From: an uncultured Chloroflexota bacterium
GTDB lineage: Bacteria; Chloroflexota; Chloroflexia; Thermomicrobiales; UBA6265
Direction: 5' to 3'
Assembly: GCA_937901745.1 (NCBI GenBank)
Contig: CALGSZ010000112.1
Coordinates: 1-64,000 of the forward strand
Length of the DNA stretch: 64,000 nt
In this document: piece after piece, positions 53,500 through 60,995 of the stretch
How the letters are laid out: each line of letters opens with the position of its first letter
How positions within the stretch are numbered: the stretch's first letter is position 1
Program-made: the position numbers and the translations under genes
Notes under the pieces: model-generated
What the model was told of the DNA's origin: nothing
Databases searched by the model: none
Seen by the model: the letters and a program-made list of their open reading frames with translations, nothing else

Positions 53500-53769
53500 A
53501 TGACCCAAGACGGGTCCACGCTCCCGCCCGACCTCACCAACATGACGCGTGATGTCCGCAACACCTTAGCGGCGTCGCGAGCGCGCCTGCAGCTGACGCG
53601 CCGGCGCATGAACCGGGGTGAGGTCGATTTGGGTCAGTTGGCCGCGGATCTCGCGGATTTGGACCACTGTCTGGATCGCGTCCTCGCGACCCTCGTGATG
53701 CTAGAAAGCAACGCGCCCATCACGCCAGGCCAAAGGGAATCAGAGCCCCGCTCCCCTCGCGCTCTCTAG
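53500..53769 (+). CDS. Small helical protein resembling a histidine-kinase dimerisation helix pair
   Basis: From ATG 53500 (AGGAGG 8 bases upstream) there are 89 residues. The centre, DVRNTLAASRARLQLTRRR then LADLDHCLDRVLATLVMLE, has the two-helix spacing of HisKA domains in Chloroflexota kinases. The phospho-His position is not conserved and no ATPase domain follows. It may be an orphan dimerisation module. It lies on the plus strand inside the minus-strand virion cassette, next to the frameshifted gene. Confidence 0.6.
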   Translation: MTQDGSTLPPDLTNMTRDVRNTLAASRARLQLTRRRMNRGEVDLGQLAADLADLDHCLDRVLATLVMLESNAPITPGQRESEPRSPRAL

Positions 53770-53895
53770 CCCGGCGTTGCCCGAGAGACGCGGGCCGGGC
53801 TCTACTGCCAGCGGTCTCTGGGAGGAATTCGGCACCTTGCAAGGAAGGCGCGCGACGCCCGCTTTGTCTCACCGTGGCATCGTTCAGCCAGAAAG

Positions 53896-54171
53896 CTACC
53901 GCCGGTGCGGCGACCATGGCGACTCCGGGCGCCGCCGTTGGCGGGGCCGGTGCTCCAGGTGCCTCCGCGCGACCACGCGATTTGTCGCCTCATCAATCAG
54001 GACAAGCTCGCCAACCTCGCCTGCCCGCTGGAGCTCGCTCGCCCATGGATCGAGCGCCGTATGATGCGTCGCCACGCCTGGCACCCGGCCGAGCACTCGT
54101 GTGCTCTCGCCTCTTCGATATTCGATCCGAAACCACCGCTCGGCCGCGGCCGACCCGCCCGCCATTCCCAT
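53896..54171 (-). CDS. Hypothetical protein, 91 residues, in the virion cassette
   Basis: ATG 54171 has AGGAG 6 bases upstream. The compact part (WFRIEYRRGESTRVLGRV, GELVLIDEATNRVVARRHL) looks like a small alpha/beta domain, followed by a basic Arg/Pro-rich tail (EHRPRQRRRPESPWSPHRR). The basic tail suggests nucleic-acid contact. I know no family. It lies downstream of the capsid gene on the same strand, after a 483-base gap. Confidence 0.6.
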   Translation of the reverse strand: MGMAGGSAAAERWFRIEYRRGESTRVLGRVPGVATHHTALDPWASELQRAGEVGELVLIDEATNRVVARRHLEHRPRQRRRPESPWSPHRR

Positions 54172-54654
54172 CGCTCACTCCTGCCCGTTTCCGCCGTCAT
54201 CACTCCCTCGAGCACGGTCAAGAGGCAATGAGCGTCACCATATCGCCGCGTGATTGCCGCCCCGCCTCTCTACGTGACAGAAGGAGCAATGGATGAGAAG
54301 CAAGCGGCAAATTCTGTGCCATTCAGGCTAGCCCGATTGGCCATCGCCGCGCAGTACCGCGCATCACCCATCAGTCCCAACGCGATCGGGATACATGTAC
54401 TTTCACAGATAGAAATGCCCGTCAATCAACGACGCCGCCACCGATTTCATCGGCCCCACGGTACCTGCCGCGCGCATCGCCCCCAGAACCCGCGCCAGCC
54501 ACTACCAATTTCTCGTAGGGGCGGACACAGATTCCGCCCGTCGGCCGAAGGCCGACAGACATTGCCCGCCCCTCCTCTGACCGGAACGGAATTCGCCACT
54601 CCGGAGCGGCCGACTGCGGCTCCTCGAAAATGGCGCCATTGTGGCCGGCTACGG
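54172..54654. other. Non-coding stretch between capsid gene and the 91-residue gene
   Basis: This 483-base stretch has no convincing gene on either strand. It contains repeat copy 1 at 54513-54556. A plus-strand ATG at 54291 has AAGGAG just upstream, but its frame runs antisense through the capsid gene and has no recognisable content, so I do not call it. Confidence 0.5.
54513..54556 (+). repeat. Double-hairpin intergenic repeat, copy 1
   Basis: It starts with TCGTAGGGGCGGA (54513-54525). GGGCGGA pairs with TCCGCCC (54533-54539) as the first hairpin. Then GTCGGCC-GAA-GGCCGAC (54540-54556) forms a second hairpin. A reversed GCCCGCCCCT ends it near 54574. Copy 2, in opposite orientation with the same plan, lies at 56033-56078. 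Similar GTAGGGGCG-type intergenic palindromes are known in other GC-rich bacteria. Confidence 0.65.
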
Positions 54655-55545
54655 CTACGGCAAAATCCCCTTGATCCGCGCCACGCCGAGCATCGAAAAC
54701 ACCGCCATCCCCGTGTACCACTTGATCCGCCAGCGCGTCGCGTCCTTCGTCTCGAGCTCGCCGATAGGTTCAATCTGGATCCCACCATGCTCGAGCCCCA
54801 TCACACCCACGCCCTGGCCGAACTTCACCGCGTAGACGCTCGTGCAGTTATTCGCGGATCCCTGCGTCTGCGTCTCGGAGATGAAATCGTCCACGATCAC
54901 CGGGATCCCGTCGTAGCTCTCAATCCGCTGACCGAACTGGTTGATGTCCGTCTCCAGGATCGTGCCGCTGCTCCGGCGCAGACTCTTCAGCTTCCGCCGC
55001 GTCCGGCGCGACATGAACAGCGCATCCGGCTTCCCCGGCTTCACCAGATCAATCAGCTGATCCATCATGTCGAGCGTCAGCTGCGCCCCATTCGCGCCCG
55101 CCGTGATCTCCTGGCCGGACCCGTCCAAAATCATCGTCAGCCCGTCGAAGCTCTTGGGATCCGAAGAGCTATCACCATTGAAGAAGGCATCGGAGAATTT
55201 GTGCGCCACGGCCTTCGCCCGCAGCGCGATGATCTCCGCCTCAAGATCCTGCGTGTCCGCGTAGGTGGCAGCGAGGAAATTGTCGACGTCGGCATCCCCG
55301 CCCAGGATCTTCAGCGTCGCCGTCACCTCGGTGAACGTCGGCGTCGCCTCCGTCCAGGTGTCTCCGACGTCGTAGAAGCTCGCGGCCGGCATCGTGTTCT
55401 CCCGCGTGTAGCGGACCGCCGTGCCCGTCACCTCCATGAACGGCAGCATCTGCAACAGAACGCTCTCTTTGACGATCGTCTCGATCACGCCCCGCAGCAG
55501 CATGTCGTTGCTCAGCTTCGCGGCCTCAACCTTCGTCAGCGCCAC
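54655..55545 (-). CDS. Major capsid protein (HK97 fold)
   Basis: The 296 residues match HK97-fold coat proteins of the kind often annotated 'phage major capsid protein'. MALTKVEAAKLSNDMLLRGV, TIVKESVLLQMLPFMEVTG and RYTRENTMPAASFYDVGD form the N-arm and E-loop start. PDALFMSRRTRRKLKSLRRS, YDGIPVIVDDFI and WRIKWYTGMAVFSMLGVARI form the P- and A-domain strands. No delta-domain protease is encoded; an upstream acidic protein probably scaffolds assembly. It is coupled with that gene, 36 bases apart. Confidence 0.9.
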   Translation of the reverse strand: MALTKVEAAKLSNDMLLRGVIETIVKESVLLQMLPFMEVTGTAVRYTRENTMPAASFYDVGDTWTEATPTFTEVTATLKILGGDADVDNFLAATYADTQDLEAEIIALRAKAVAHKFSDAFFNGDSSSDPKSFDGLTMILDGSGQEITAGANGAQLTLDMMDQLIDLVKPGKPDALFMSRRTRRKLKSLRRSSGTILETDINQFGQRIESYDGIPVIVDDFISETQTQGSANNCTSVYAVKFGQGVGVMGLEHGGIQIEPIGELETKDATRWRIKWYTGMAVFSMLGVARIKGILP

Positions 55546-55580
55546 GCCTCACTCCCTTCAGTGCTCCCCAATCCTCTTGC

Positions 55581-56036
55581 CTAGCCCCGGCGGGCCGCCG
55601 CGATCCCCCGCTTGATCTTCTCGGCGGTCGGCAACGCATCGAGATCCACCACCGCCACGCCTCCGCCCGCTGGCACCTTCGGCGGCTCGGCCGGCGCACC
55701 CTCGCTCCCCCGCGATTCACCAGATCCCTGCCGCTCCTGCACCCGCTGCGCCACCGCCTGATACGCGGCCCGCGCCGGCTCCACGCTTGCCATCAGCTCC
55801 GCCACGCTCGATCCCTGAATTAGCTCAGGCACCACATCCTGATGCGCGCGCAAAATCAGCTCCCGCACCGCCGCGATCTCGTCTCCGTTCACCGACTCCC
55901 CCCGTTCGCCTTCAGCCCCGGCACTCGATTCCTGATTCACCACCTGCCCCGGCTGCTCCACATCCTCGCGCTCCACAACCCCCTCCTCTAGCCCCTTCCT
56001 TGACCGAATCGCCCGGACGTGCCCGAATTCATCCAC
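55581..56036 (-). CDS. Scaffolding-like acidic protein
   Basis: The 151 residues are Glu/Ala/Gln-rich and predicted helical or disordered (ELILRAHQDVVPELIQ, ARAAYQAVAQRVQERQGSGE), ending in LDALPTAEKIKRGIAAARRG. Such acidic proteins directly before the capsid gene are commonly scaffolds. I recognise no family. ATG 56036 lies inside repeat copy 2, so the true start may be the GTG at 55893 (VNGDEIAAVREL) with GGGGGAG just upstream; that would give about 104 residues. Confidence 0.6.
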   Translation of the reverse strand: MDEFGHVRAIRSRKGLEEGVVEREDVEQPGQVVNQESSAGAEGERGESVNGDEIAAVRELILRAHQDVVPELIQGSSVAELMASVEPARAAYQAVAQRVQERQGSGESRGSEGAPAEPPKVPAGGGVAVVDLDALPTAEKIKRGIAAARRG

Positions 56037-56078
56037 GGCCCTGCGGGCCGTGGGCGGACACGGGTTCCGCCCCTACGA
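56033..56078 (-). repeat. Double-hairpin intergenic repeat, copy 2 (inverted)
   Basis: Read on the minus strand it begins TCGTAGGGGCGGA (56078-56066). GGGCGGA/TCCGCCC makes a first hairpin, and CCACGGCCC-GCA-GGGCCGTGG (56053-56033) a second, with a perfect 9-bp stem. The plan is the same as copy 1 at 54513, in the opposite direction. The two copies bracket the scaffold-capsid pair. Confidence 0.65.
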
Positions 56079-56100
56079 ACACACCACACCGCCGCTCCTC

Positions 56101-56157
56101 ACCCCCCGCCCCTTAGCCCCTAACCCCCGACCCCCAACCCCTATCTCCCTACTCCCA
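56101..56157 (-). repeat. Telomere-like G-run array, G-quadruplex-forming on the minus strand
   Basis: The minus strand carries at least eight runs of three to six G separated by short TTA, TT, TC and CTAA spacers, for example GGGGTTGGGGGTCGGGGG. It lies between TerL (its last codons overlap, stop at 56141) and the scaffold-like gene. Such runs can fold into quadruplexes on the coding strand and mRNA. Confidence 0.7.
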
Positions 56158-57685
56158 CTGCCCTCCTCGGCCTCCAGTCCACGCTATCAAGGACAGCCGC
56201 CAGCGCCGCGCTCATCACCAAATCGTCGTGACCGCGCCCGTCAGGCACGCCCCATCGCAGCAGCTTCCCCGGACCTGGCCGCGTCTCGTACGTCGTCGCG
56301 CGCAGCTGCTCCCAGTAGAGCGCCGTCAACCGACCCTCCGTCGTCCCGGTCGCGGAATCGTCCGCGTATTCCTTGAATCGCCCGGAATCGATCAGCGCCA
56401 GGAAATCCCAACCGAGCGCGCTCTTGCTCGCCGCGGTGAAGACGAACGGAATCACCCGCACCGGCGGCTGACCGGCGCGCCGCTCGCCCAGCTCCGCCGA
56501 CAAGAACGAGGCCAGCCCTGCCCCGATCCCCGTTGCGTCCACCACCACCGCGCTCGCCTTCCAGACATCGCGCGCCAGATCCACGATTTGTGAGTAGAGC
56601 GCCGTATGCTTCGCGCCCGTCCACGCCATCCGATCGACGACCCGATAAATCGGCAGCGCTCGCCTATCCGGCTGCCCCCCCGGCCAGGCGATTTCCACAA
56701 CCGTCAGCGCCGTGCTGTCCCGCCGCGACTCACTCGCAAACGCCAGCGGCCCCGTCCCGGCTTCCTCTTCGCCCGCGACGTCAATCAGGAGCGCATACCG
56801 CTTGCCCGGCTCGGCCCGGTGCCGTCGCGGATGATCGCCCTGCATCTGCGCCAATCGTTGCGGCGGGAAGAGCCCGCCGTCCGCATCCAGCTCCTCCAGG
56901 CAATACTCCGTGCGGATGAACGGATGCGTCGGCCCGAGCTGTGCCATCCGCGCCCGCACCCGCTCGCCGTACTTCGGCAGCACCTGCTCAACCCGATCCC
57001 ACGGCACCCGCCAGACCCGCTGGATGCCGTCCTGCCGCTCCAGGTCCTCCAAGTGCCGCATCTGCCGCGCGAGCAGCGTGTCCCGACTCCAGACCGTGCC
57101 GAGGAAAACCGTTGTCGCGTTCGTGCTTGCCGCCATCGGATCGAAGACGGCGTCCCACACCTCCGGCTTGATGTCCTGCGCCTCGTTTGCCACGAGTAGC
57201 AGGTCCGCCGTCTGTCCCCGCGCGTTCGCCGTCGCTTGCGCCGAGAGGAACCGGGCCGAGGCTTTCCCGACGTAGACGGCGTAGCCATCGCGGACATGCA
57301 CCCACCGCCCGGAGATCGGGTTCGCCAGCCGATCCAGCAACCGGTCGCGGCTCAGTGTCGCCTGCGGCCGGAACGTCGGCGCCGCCAGCACCGCGTTGCC
57401 TCCCTTTTCCCGGTACCGGTGCAGCAGGTACGCCAGCACCTGCGCCAGCAGCTCGTCCTTCCCCGCCTGCCGGCTGAACACCACGACGAACTGCCGCCCC
57501 AACCCCCGCACCACACTGTCAACGATCGCTCGCGCCGGCTCGAGCTGATAGTCCCGCAGGGGATACCGCTCCAGCACGAGCCGGGAGAACCCGCCGATGT
57601 CGGCCAGCTCACGCCCGAGATCGACCGGCACGTCGTTCCGGGCCGCGTAATCCCCCCGCCGCCGGACGCTCCCCCCGTGCGTCAT
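56141..57685 (-). CDS. Terminase large subunit (TerL)
   Basis: The 514-residue protein is a packaging ATPase-nuclease. The Q-motif-like DYQLEPARAIVDS is followed by the P-loop FVVVFSRQAGKDELLAQ (residues 66-82; K76) and Walker B LLLVANEAQDI (N167-E168), both off consensus. The coupling motif is FLGTVWSRD. The RNase H nuclease has YALLIDVAGEEE, AVVVDATGIGAGLASF and GRGHDDLVMSAALAA, giving three acidic residues. TerL drives DNA into the capsid and cuts it. The last codons run into the G-rich array. ATG 57685 has a purine stretch upstream (GGAGATG). Confidence 0.92.
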   Translation of the reverse strand: MTHGGSVRRRGDYAARNDVPVDLGRELADIGGFSRLVLERYPLRDYQLEPARAIVDSVVRGLGRQFVVVFSRQAGKDELLAQVLAYLLHRYREKGGNAVLAAPTFRPQATLSRDRLLDRLANPISGRWVHVRDGYAVYVGKASARFLSAQATANARGQTADLLLVANEAQDIKPEVWDAVFDPMAASTNATTVFLGTVWSRDTLLARQMRHLEDLERQDGIQRVWRVPWDRVEQVLPKYGERVRARMAQLGPTHPFIRTEYCLEELDADGGLFPPQRLAQMQGDHPRRHRAEPGKRYALLIDVAGEEEAGTGPLAFASESRRDSTALTVVEIAWPGGQPDRRALPIYRVVDRMAWTGAKHTALYSQIVDLARDVWKASAVVVDATGIGAGLASFLSAELGERRAGQPPVRVIPFVFTAASKSALGWDFLALIDSGRFKEYADDSATGTTEGRLTALYWEQLRATTYETRPGPGKLLRWGVPDGRGHDDLVMSAALAAVLDSVDWRPRRAVGVGR

Positions 57686-57703
57686 CTCCTGTCCAACCTG
57701 CCC

Positions 57704-57925
57704 TTACGACCCCGCTCCTGCCAATCGAATCGCGATATCGAGCACGATCGCGCTCGCCACCATCCACAACAGCCCGTTCAGCCGCCCCTTGATCTCTCGC
57801 AGTTCTTCCTCCAGCGACTCCACCATCTGCCGCGTCACCGCCTCGTATGCCGACGGCGGCTTCAGATCCACCACCGGCTCAGCGCGAATCCGCCTGAGCC
57901 GCTCCCGCAGCTCTGCCTCCGCCAC
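57704..57925 (-). CDS. Short coiled-coil plus single-TM protein (XhlA-like)
   Basis: The 73 residues contain a heptad-like helix (TRQMVESLEEELREIKGRLN) and then one hydrophobic helix (GLLWMVASAIVLDIAIRLAG). This is the layout of hemolysin XhlA and similar small phage membrane proteins that assist lysis or anchor assembly. Here it lies between the TerS-like gene and TerL, 18 bases upstream of TerL. The SD is not strong. Confidence 0.6.
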   Translation of the reverse strand: MAEAELRERLRRIRAEPVVDLKPPSAYEAVTRQMVESLEEELREIKGRLNGLLWMVASAIVLDIAIRLAGAGS

Positions 57926-58047
57926 ATCACACCTCCGGGAAGATCGAAAGACGCGTCATCCCATCGCGCGGCATCCGCTAGCAATGCCGCGCCGCACTTC
58001 GCGGGTCATTCGTCGTACCGCCGGCCCGACAGGCCGCGCTCCCGCGC

Positions 58048-58467
58048 TTAGGTCTCCAATTCCGCCAGGAACCGATTGATCGCTTCCGTCAGCCCTTGTC
58101 CCGTCTCGCCCGCGATCGCCCGCTGTGCTCGGGCCGCCTGTGTCGTCGCGCTCACCAAGCGCGCCACACCGGCTACCAGCTTCCCGAGATCCGCTTCCTC
58201 GAGCAGCAGCCGCGCCAGCACGATCCGCAGCGCCCCGATCTCATCGGCCAATCCAGGCTCGGCCGCCGCCTGCGCCATCACCGCCTGCACATCGGCGTCG
58301 AACAATTGCCGATAATCGCCCTGCGCCAGCCGCCGGCGGAACTCCTCTCGCGCGTGCTGCCGCTCGTCGGTCGCCTCCTCATCCGCGGCCCCGTGCGCCC
58401 GGCACCACTCCGCGCCGCGCCGGACGAACCGGCCACACCCCGGCGCCGCGCACCGCTTCCGGTCCAT
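58048..58467 (-). CDS. Small-terminase-like protein with N-terminal zinc-knuckle motif
   Basis: The 139 residues open with MDRKRCAAPGCGRFVRRGAE and WCRAHG, giving Cys-x4-Cys-x9-Cys-x2-His, a likely zinc knuckle. A helical part follows (EEFRRRLAQGDYRQLFDADV, DEIGALRIVLARLLLEEADL, TEAINRFLAELET). The position upstream of TerL and the size suggest TerS, which recognises DNA for packaging. No classical TerS HTH is clear, so the assignment is contextual. It is the first gene of the cassette. Confidence 0.6.
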   Translation of the reverse strand: MDRKRCAAPGCGRFVRRGAEWCRAHGAADEEATDERQHAREEFRRRLAQGDYRQLFDADVQAVMAQAAAEPGLADEIGALRIVLARLLLEEADLGKLVAGVARLVSATTQAARAQRAIAGETGQGLTEAINRFLAELET

Positions 58468-58781
58468 CCGCCCTTAGCTCCCGTTCGGTCGCTCCATCGT
58501 TGCACATCCTCCTCCCGGCATCGCCCCAAGCGGCCACTCGCGTGCCCGCACTATCTAGGGAGGGATTCGAGCGCCCCAAACGGGACAAACGTGTGCAAAT
58601 CTCGCCAGGCCGGTCTTACAAGCTCGACTCCAGCGCACTGCTCCGCGGAGCCTCCCTCTCGCGCTTCCTTGAGACAACGAGAGCGGTCGGTGTACGGTAG
58701 GCGCCGGCCGTTCGCCGGTGGGCGCGCACCGCTGCCCCGCCGCGACGAGTTAGAACGAGAACCGTTGGAGGAGAAAACTCG
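58468..58781. promoter_or_regulatory. Control region between the virion cassette and the DUF4352-type gene
   Basis: No gene is seen in these 314 bases. On the plus strand TTGAGA (58669-58674) and TACGGT (58693-58698) are 18 bases apart, a promoter candidate for the gene at 58782. SD GGAGG lies just before that ATG. I see no obvious phage promoter or operator for the minus strand. Confidence 0.45.
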
Positions 58782-59780
58782 ATGCGTTTGTCGCTCAAGG
58801 CGCTCGTTGCCAGCCTGCTGCTCCTGCTCGCCGCGACACCCGTCGCCGCTCAGCAGGATCGGCCAACCGGCACCCCCGACCTCGGCTCGCCAGTCACGAT
58901 CATTGGCGCCGAGGGTGGCGAGATCGCGCAGGTCACGCTCCAAGATCTCGTCGATCCCTTCCTCGAGTACGACCAGTACGATCCGCCCGTGCGCGGCTAT
59001 CACTACGTCTTGTTGACGGTGTCGGTCGACAACACCGGTTCGCGGCCGTTGGAAGTCGATCCCAACGACTTCGTGGTCGTTGACGCGGATGGCTTCGTCT
59101 ATCCGCACGCGAACGTCACATTGCTCGCCGAGGCCAACGTCACGCTGCTCGAATATCAAGAGGTTGCTCCCGGTGAGGAAGCTACCGGCGCCATCGCTTT
59201 CGAGGTTCTCAACGACGCGGCAATGGCGGCCATTGTCTATCGGCCGGAATCGAACCGGTTGATCTCCCTGGCAACCTTCGCCGGACAGGGACCCGCGCTC
59301 GGCGAGTCCGTGACCATCGTCGGCCATGACGGCTACGAGGCCGCTCAGGTGACCGTCAGCGACATGGCCGATCCCTTTGAGGAGTACGACCCGAATTCCC
59401 CGCCGCGGCGCGGCTCGCATTACGCCCTGCTTACGGTCTCCGTCTCGAATACCGGCCCGCGCCCGTTCGAGTCCAATCCCCGCAACTTCTACATCCTGGA
59501 CTCCGACGGTTTCTTGATCGAGCCCATCCACATCCCGCGCGACTTCGATCAGTTCCCGGAGATGGAGTACAACAGCGAATTGCCGCAAGGTGACGAGGCG
59601 AGTGGCACGATCGGCTTCGAAATCCTCAGTGGCACCACGCCGATCGCGGTCGTCTACGCGCCGTCGTCGGATCGCCTCATTACCGTCGCCGATCTCAGCG
59701 CCGCGCCTTCAGACGACGACATGGCGATTCCGGTTGCGACACCGGCCGCTTCCGATCTCGGCACGCCGGCGACCGACTGA
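58782..59780 (+). CDS. Secreted protein with two DUF4352-like immunoglobulin-type domains
   Basis: The 332 residues start with a signal peptide (LKALVASLLLLLAATPVAAQ). Two homologous units of about 130 residues follow. The first (about 35-165) has YHYVLLTVSVDNTGSRPLEV and the second (about 175-310) SHYALLTVSVSNTGPRPFES. Each also has a (D/A)DPF.EYD segment. This is the DUF4352 or telomeric-repeat-binding-factor-2-like beta sandwich, common in extracellular proteins. The tail is Ala/Thr/Pro-rich. A 22-residue acidic linker separates the units. Function unknown. SD GGAGG precedes ATG 58782. Confidence 0.78.
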   Translation: MRLSLKALVASLLLLLAATPVAAQQDRPTGTPDLGSPVTIIGAEGGEIAQVTLQDLVDPFLEYDQYDPPVRGYHYVLLTVSVDNTGSRPLEVDPNDFVVVDADGFVYPHANVTLLAEANVTLLEYQEVAPGEEATGAIAFEVLNDAAMAAIVYRPESNRLISLATFAGQGPALGESVTIVGHDGYEAAQVTVSDMADPFEEYDPNSPPRRGSHYALLTVSVSNTGPRPFESNPRNFYILDSDGFLIEPIHIPRDFDQFPEMEYNSELPQGDEASGTIGFEILSGTTPIAVVYAPSSDRLITVADLSAAPSDDDMAIPVATPAASDLGTPATD

Positions 59781-59830
59781 GAGGCGCGGGTCAACGCCGG
59801 CGAGGCAGCGCATCGGCTCATGTGACAGGT

Positions 59831-59852
59831 GGGCGCCGGGTGTCTGGCGCCC
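59831..59852 (+). terminator. Hairpin after the DUF4352-type gene
   Basis: GGGCGCC (59831-59837) pairs with GGCGCCC (59846-59852) around an 8-base loop, about 50 bases after the stop. A T-run is missing, so it is terminator-like. Confidence 0.5.
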
Positions 59853-59933
59853 CTCACCCTTGAACGGACGTATTTCCTCGCGTATCCTCACCACGCGTTC
59901 GCCAGGCGCGAGCGGGAGGGGCGCCTGTCCTAT

Positions 59934-59963
59934 TTGTGCATCCTTTTTCGATTGAGCTAGATA
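59934..59963 (+). promoter_or_regulatory. Candidate promoter of accD-accA
   Basis: TTGTGC (59934-59939) and TAGATA (59958-59963) are 18 bases apart, about 45 bases upstream of the accD ATG at 60009. The stretch is AT-rich compared with its surroundings. Confidence 0.5.
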
Positions 59964-60008
59964 CTTACGCGCTCATGATCTCCTCACCGCAATAGACTAG
60001 GGGCGCCG

Positions 60009-60995
60009 ATGCGCGGTTTCTTTCACCGGGGCGGCAAGTTCCGACCACTCACTCCCAACGGTGAGCGACCGGATCAGCACATTCCCGATGACCTCTGGGT
60101 CAAATGCGCGAAGTGCAAAGACTTGCTCTACGTCAAGGAGCTCGAGCACAACCAGCGCGTTTGCCCGAAATGCGGCTATCACTTCCGCCTGCGCGCTCGG
60201 GAGCGCATCGCCCAGCTCGTCGACCCCGGCTCCTTCCACGAGTGGGATGCCACGCTCCAGCCTGAGGATCCGCTCGACTTTGCCGATGGCAGCGGCCCCT
60301 ACGAAGAGAAGCTTCGCGCGACGCAGCAGAAGAGCGGCGAGACCGAGGCGCTCATCACCGGCCGCGCCACCCTCGACGGACGGCCTCTCGCCGTCGCCGT
60401 CTGCGACTTCGAGTTTCTCGGCGCCAGCATGGGCTCCGTGTTCGGCGAGAAGATGGTCCGCGCCATCGAGCGGTGCTGCCAGAGCGGCCTTCCGCTCCTT
60501 ACCGTCAACGCTTCCGGCGGCGCTCGCATGCACGAGGGTCTCTTCTCCCTGATGCAGATGGCGAAGACCGTCTCCGCGCTCGCCCGGTTGGGCCGCGCGC
60601 GCCTGCCGCACATCGCGCTCCTGACCGATCCTTGCTATGGCGGCGTCACCGCCAGCTACGCGACCGTCGCCGATGTCATCCTTGCCGAGCCCGGCGCCCT
60701 CATCGGCTTCGCCGGCCCGCGCGTCATCGAGCAGATCACGAAGCAAAAGCTGCCGGAAGGATTCCAGACCGCGGAGTTCCTCCTCGAGCATGGGATGATC
60801 GATCTCATCGTCGAGCGGCCAGCCCTCCGGCCCACGCTCCGACGCCTCCTCGATCACTACCAGCGCGCTCGCGCCGCTCACGCCGACTTCAGAGACGCTT
60901 CGGCTCAGGCGTCGCCCGAGGCGCTGCCCGTCTCGGCGCCGCTCCTGACGGCACACCGCGTCTTCCTCAATGGGAGCGAGACCGGCGATGACTGA
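60009..60995 (+). CDS. accD: Acetyl-CoA carboxylase carboxyltransferase subunit beta
   Basis: The 328 residues carry the AccD zinc ribbon (CAKCKDLLYVKE and CPKCGYHF, C-x2-C-x15-C-x2-C, about 35-60). The carboxyltransferase core has FEFLGASMGSVFGEKMVRAI, ASGGARMHEGLFSLMQMAKT and LTDPCYGGVTASYA with oxyanion-forming Gly pairs. AccD with AccA moves the carboxyl group from biotin to acetyl-CoA to make malonyl-CoA. The stop overlaps the accA ATG by 8 bases. AccB and AccC are not in the window. Confidence 0.97.
   Translation: MRGFFHRGGKFRPLTPNGERPDQHIPDDLWVKCAKCKDLLYVKELEHNQRVCPKCGYHFRLRARERIAQLVDPGSFHEWDATLQPEDPLDFADGSGPYEEKLRATQQKSGETEALITGRATLDGRPLAVAVCDFEFLGASMGSVFGEKMVRAIERCCQSGLPLLTVNASGGARMHEGLFSLMQMAKTVSALARLGRARLPHIALLTDPCYGGVTASYATVADVILAEPGALIGFAGPRVIEQITKQKLPEGFQTAEFLLEHGMIDLIVERPALRPTLRRLLDHYQRARAAHADFRDASAQASPEALPVSAPLLTAHRVFLNGSETGDD

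Noticed and set aside
54250..55584. 444-codon plus-strand open frame with an SD-like AAGGAG near 54284
   Set aside because: It runs antisense through the capsid gene, whose HK97-fold features are clear.
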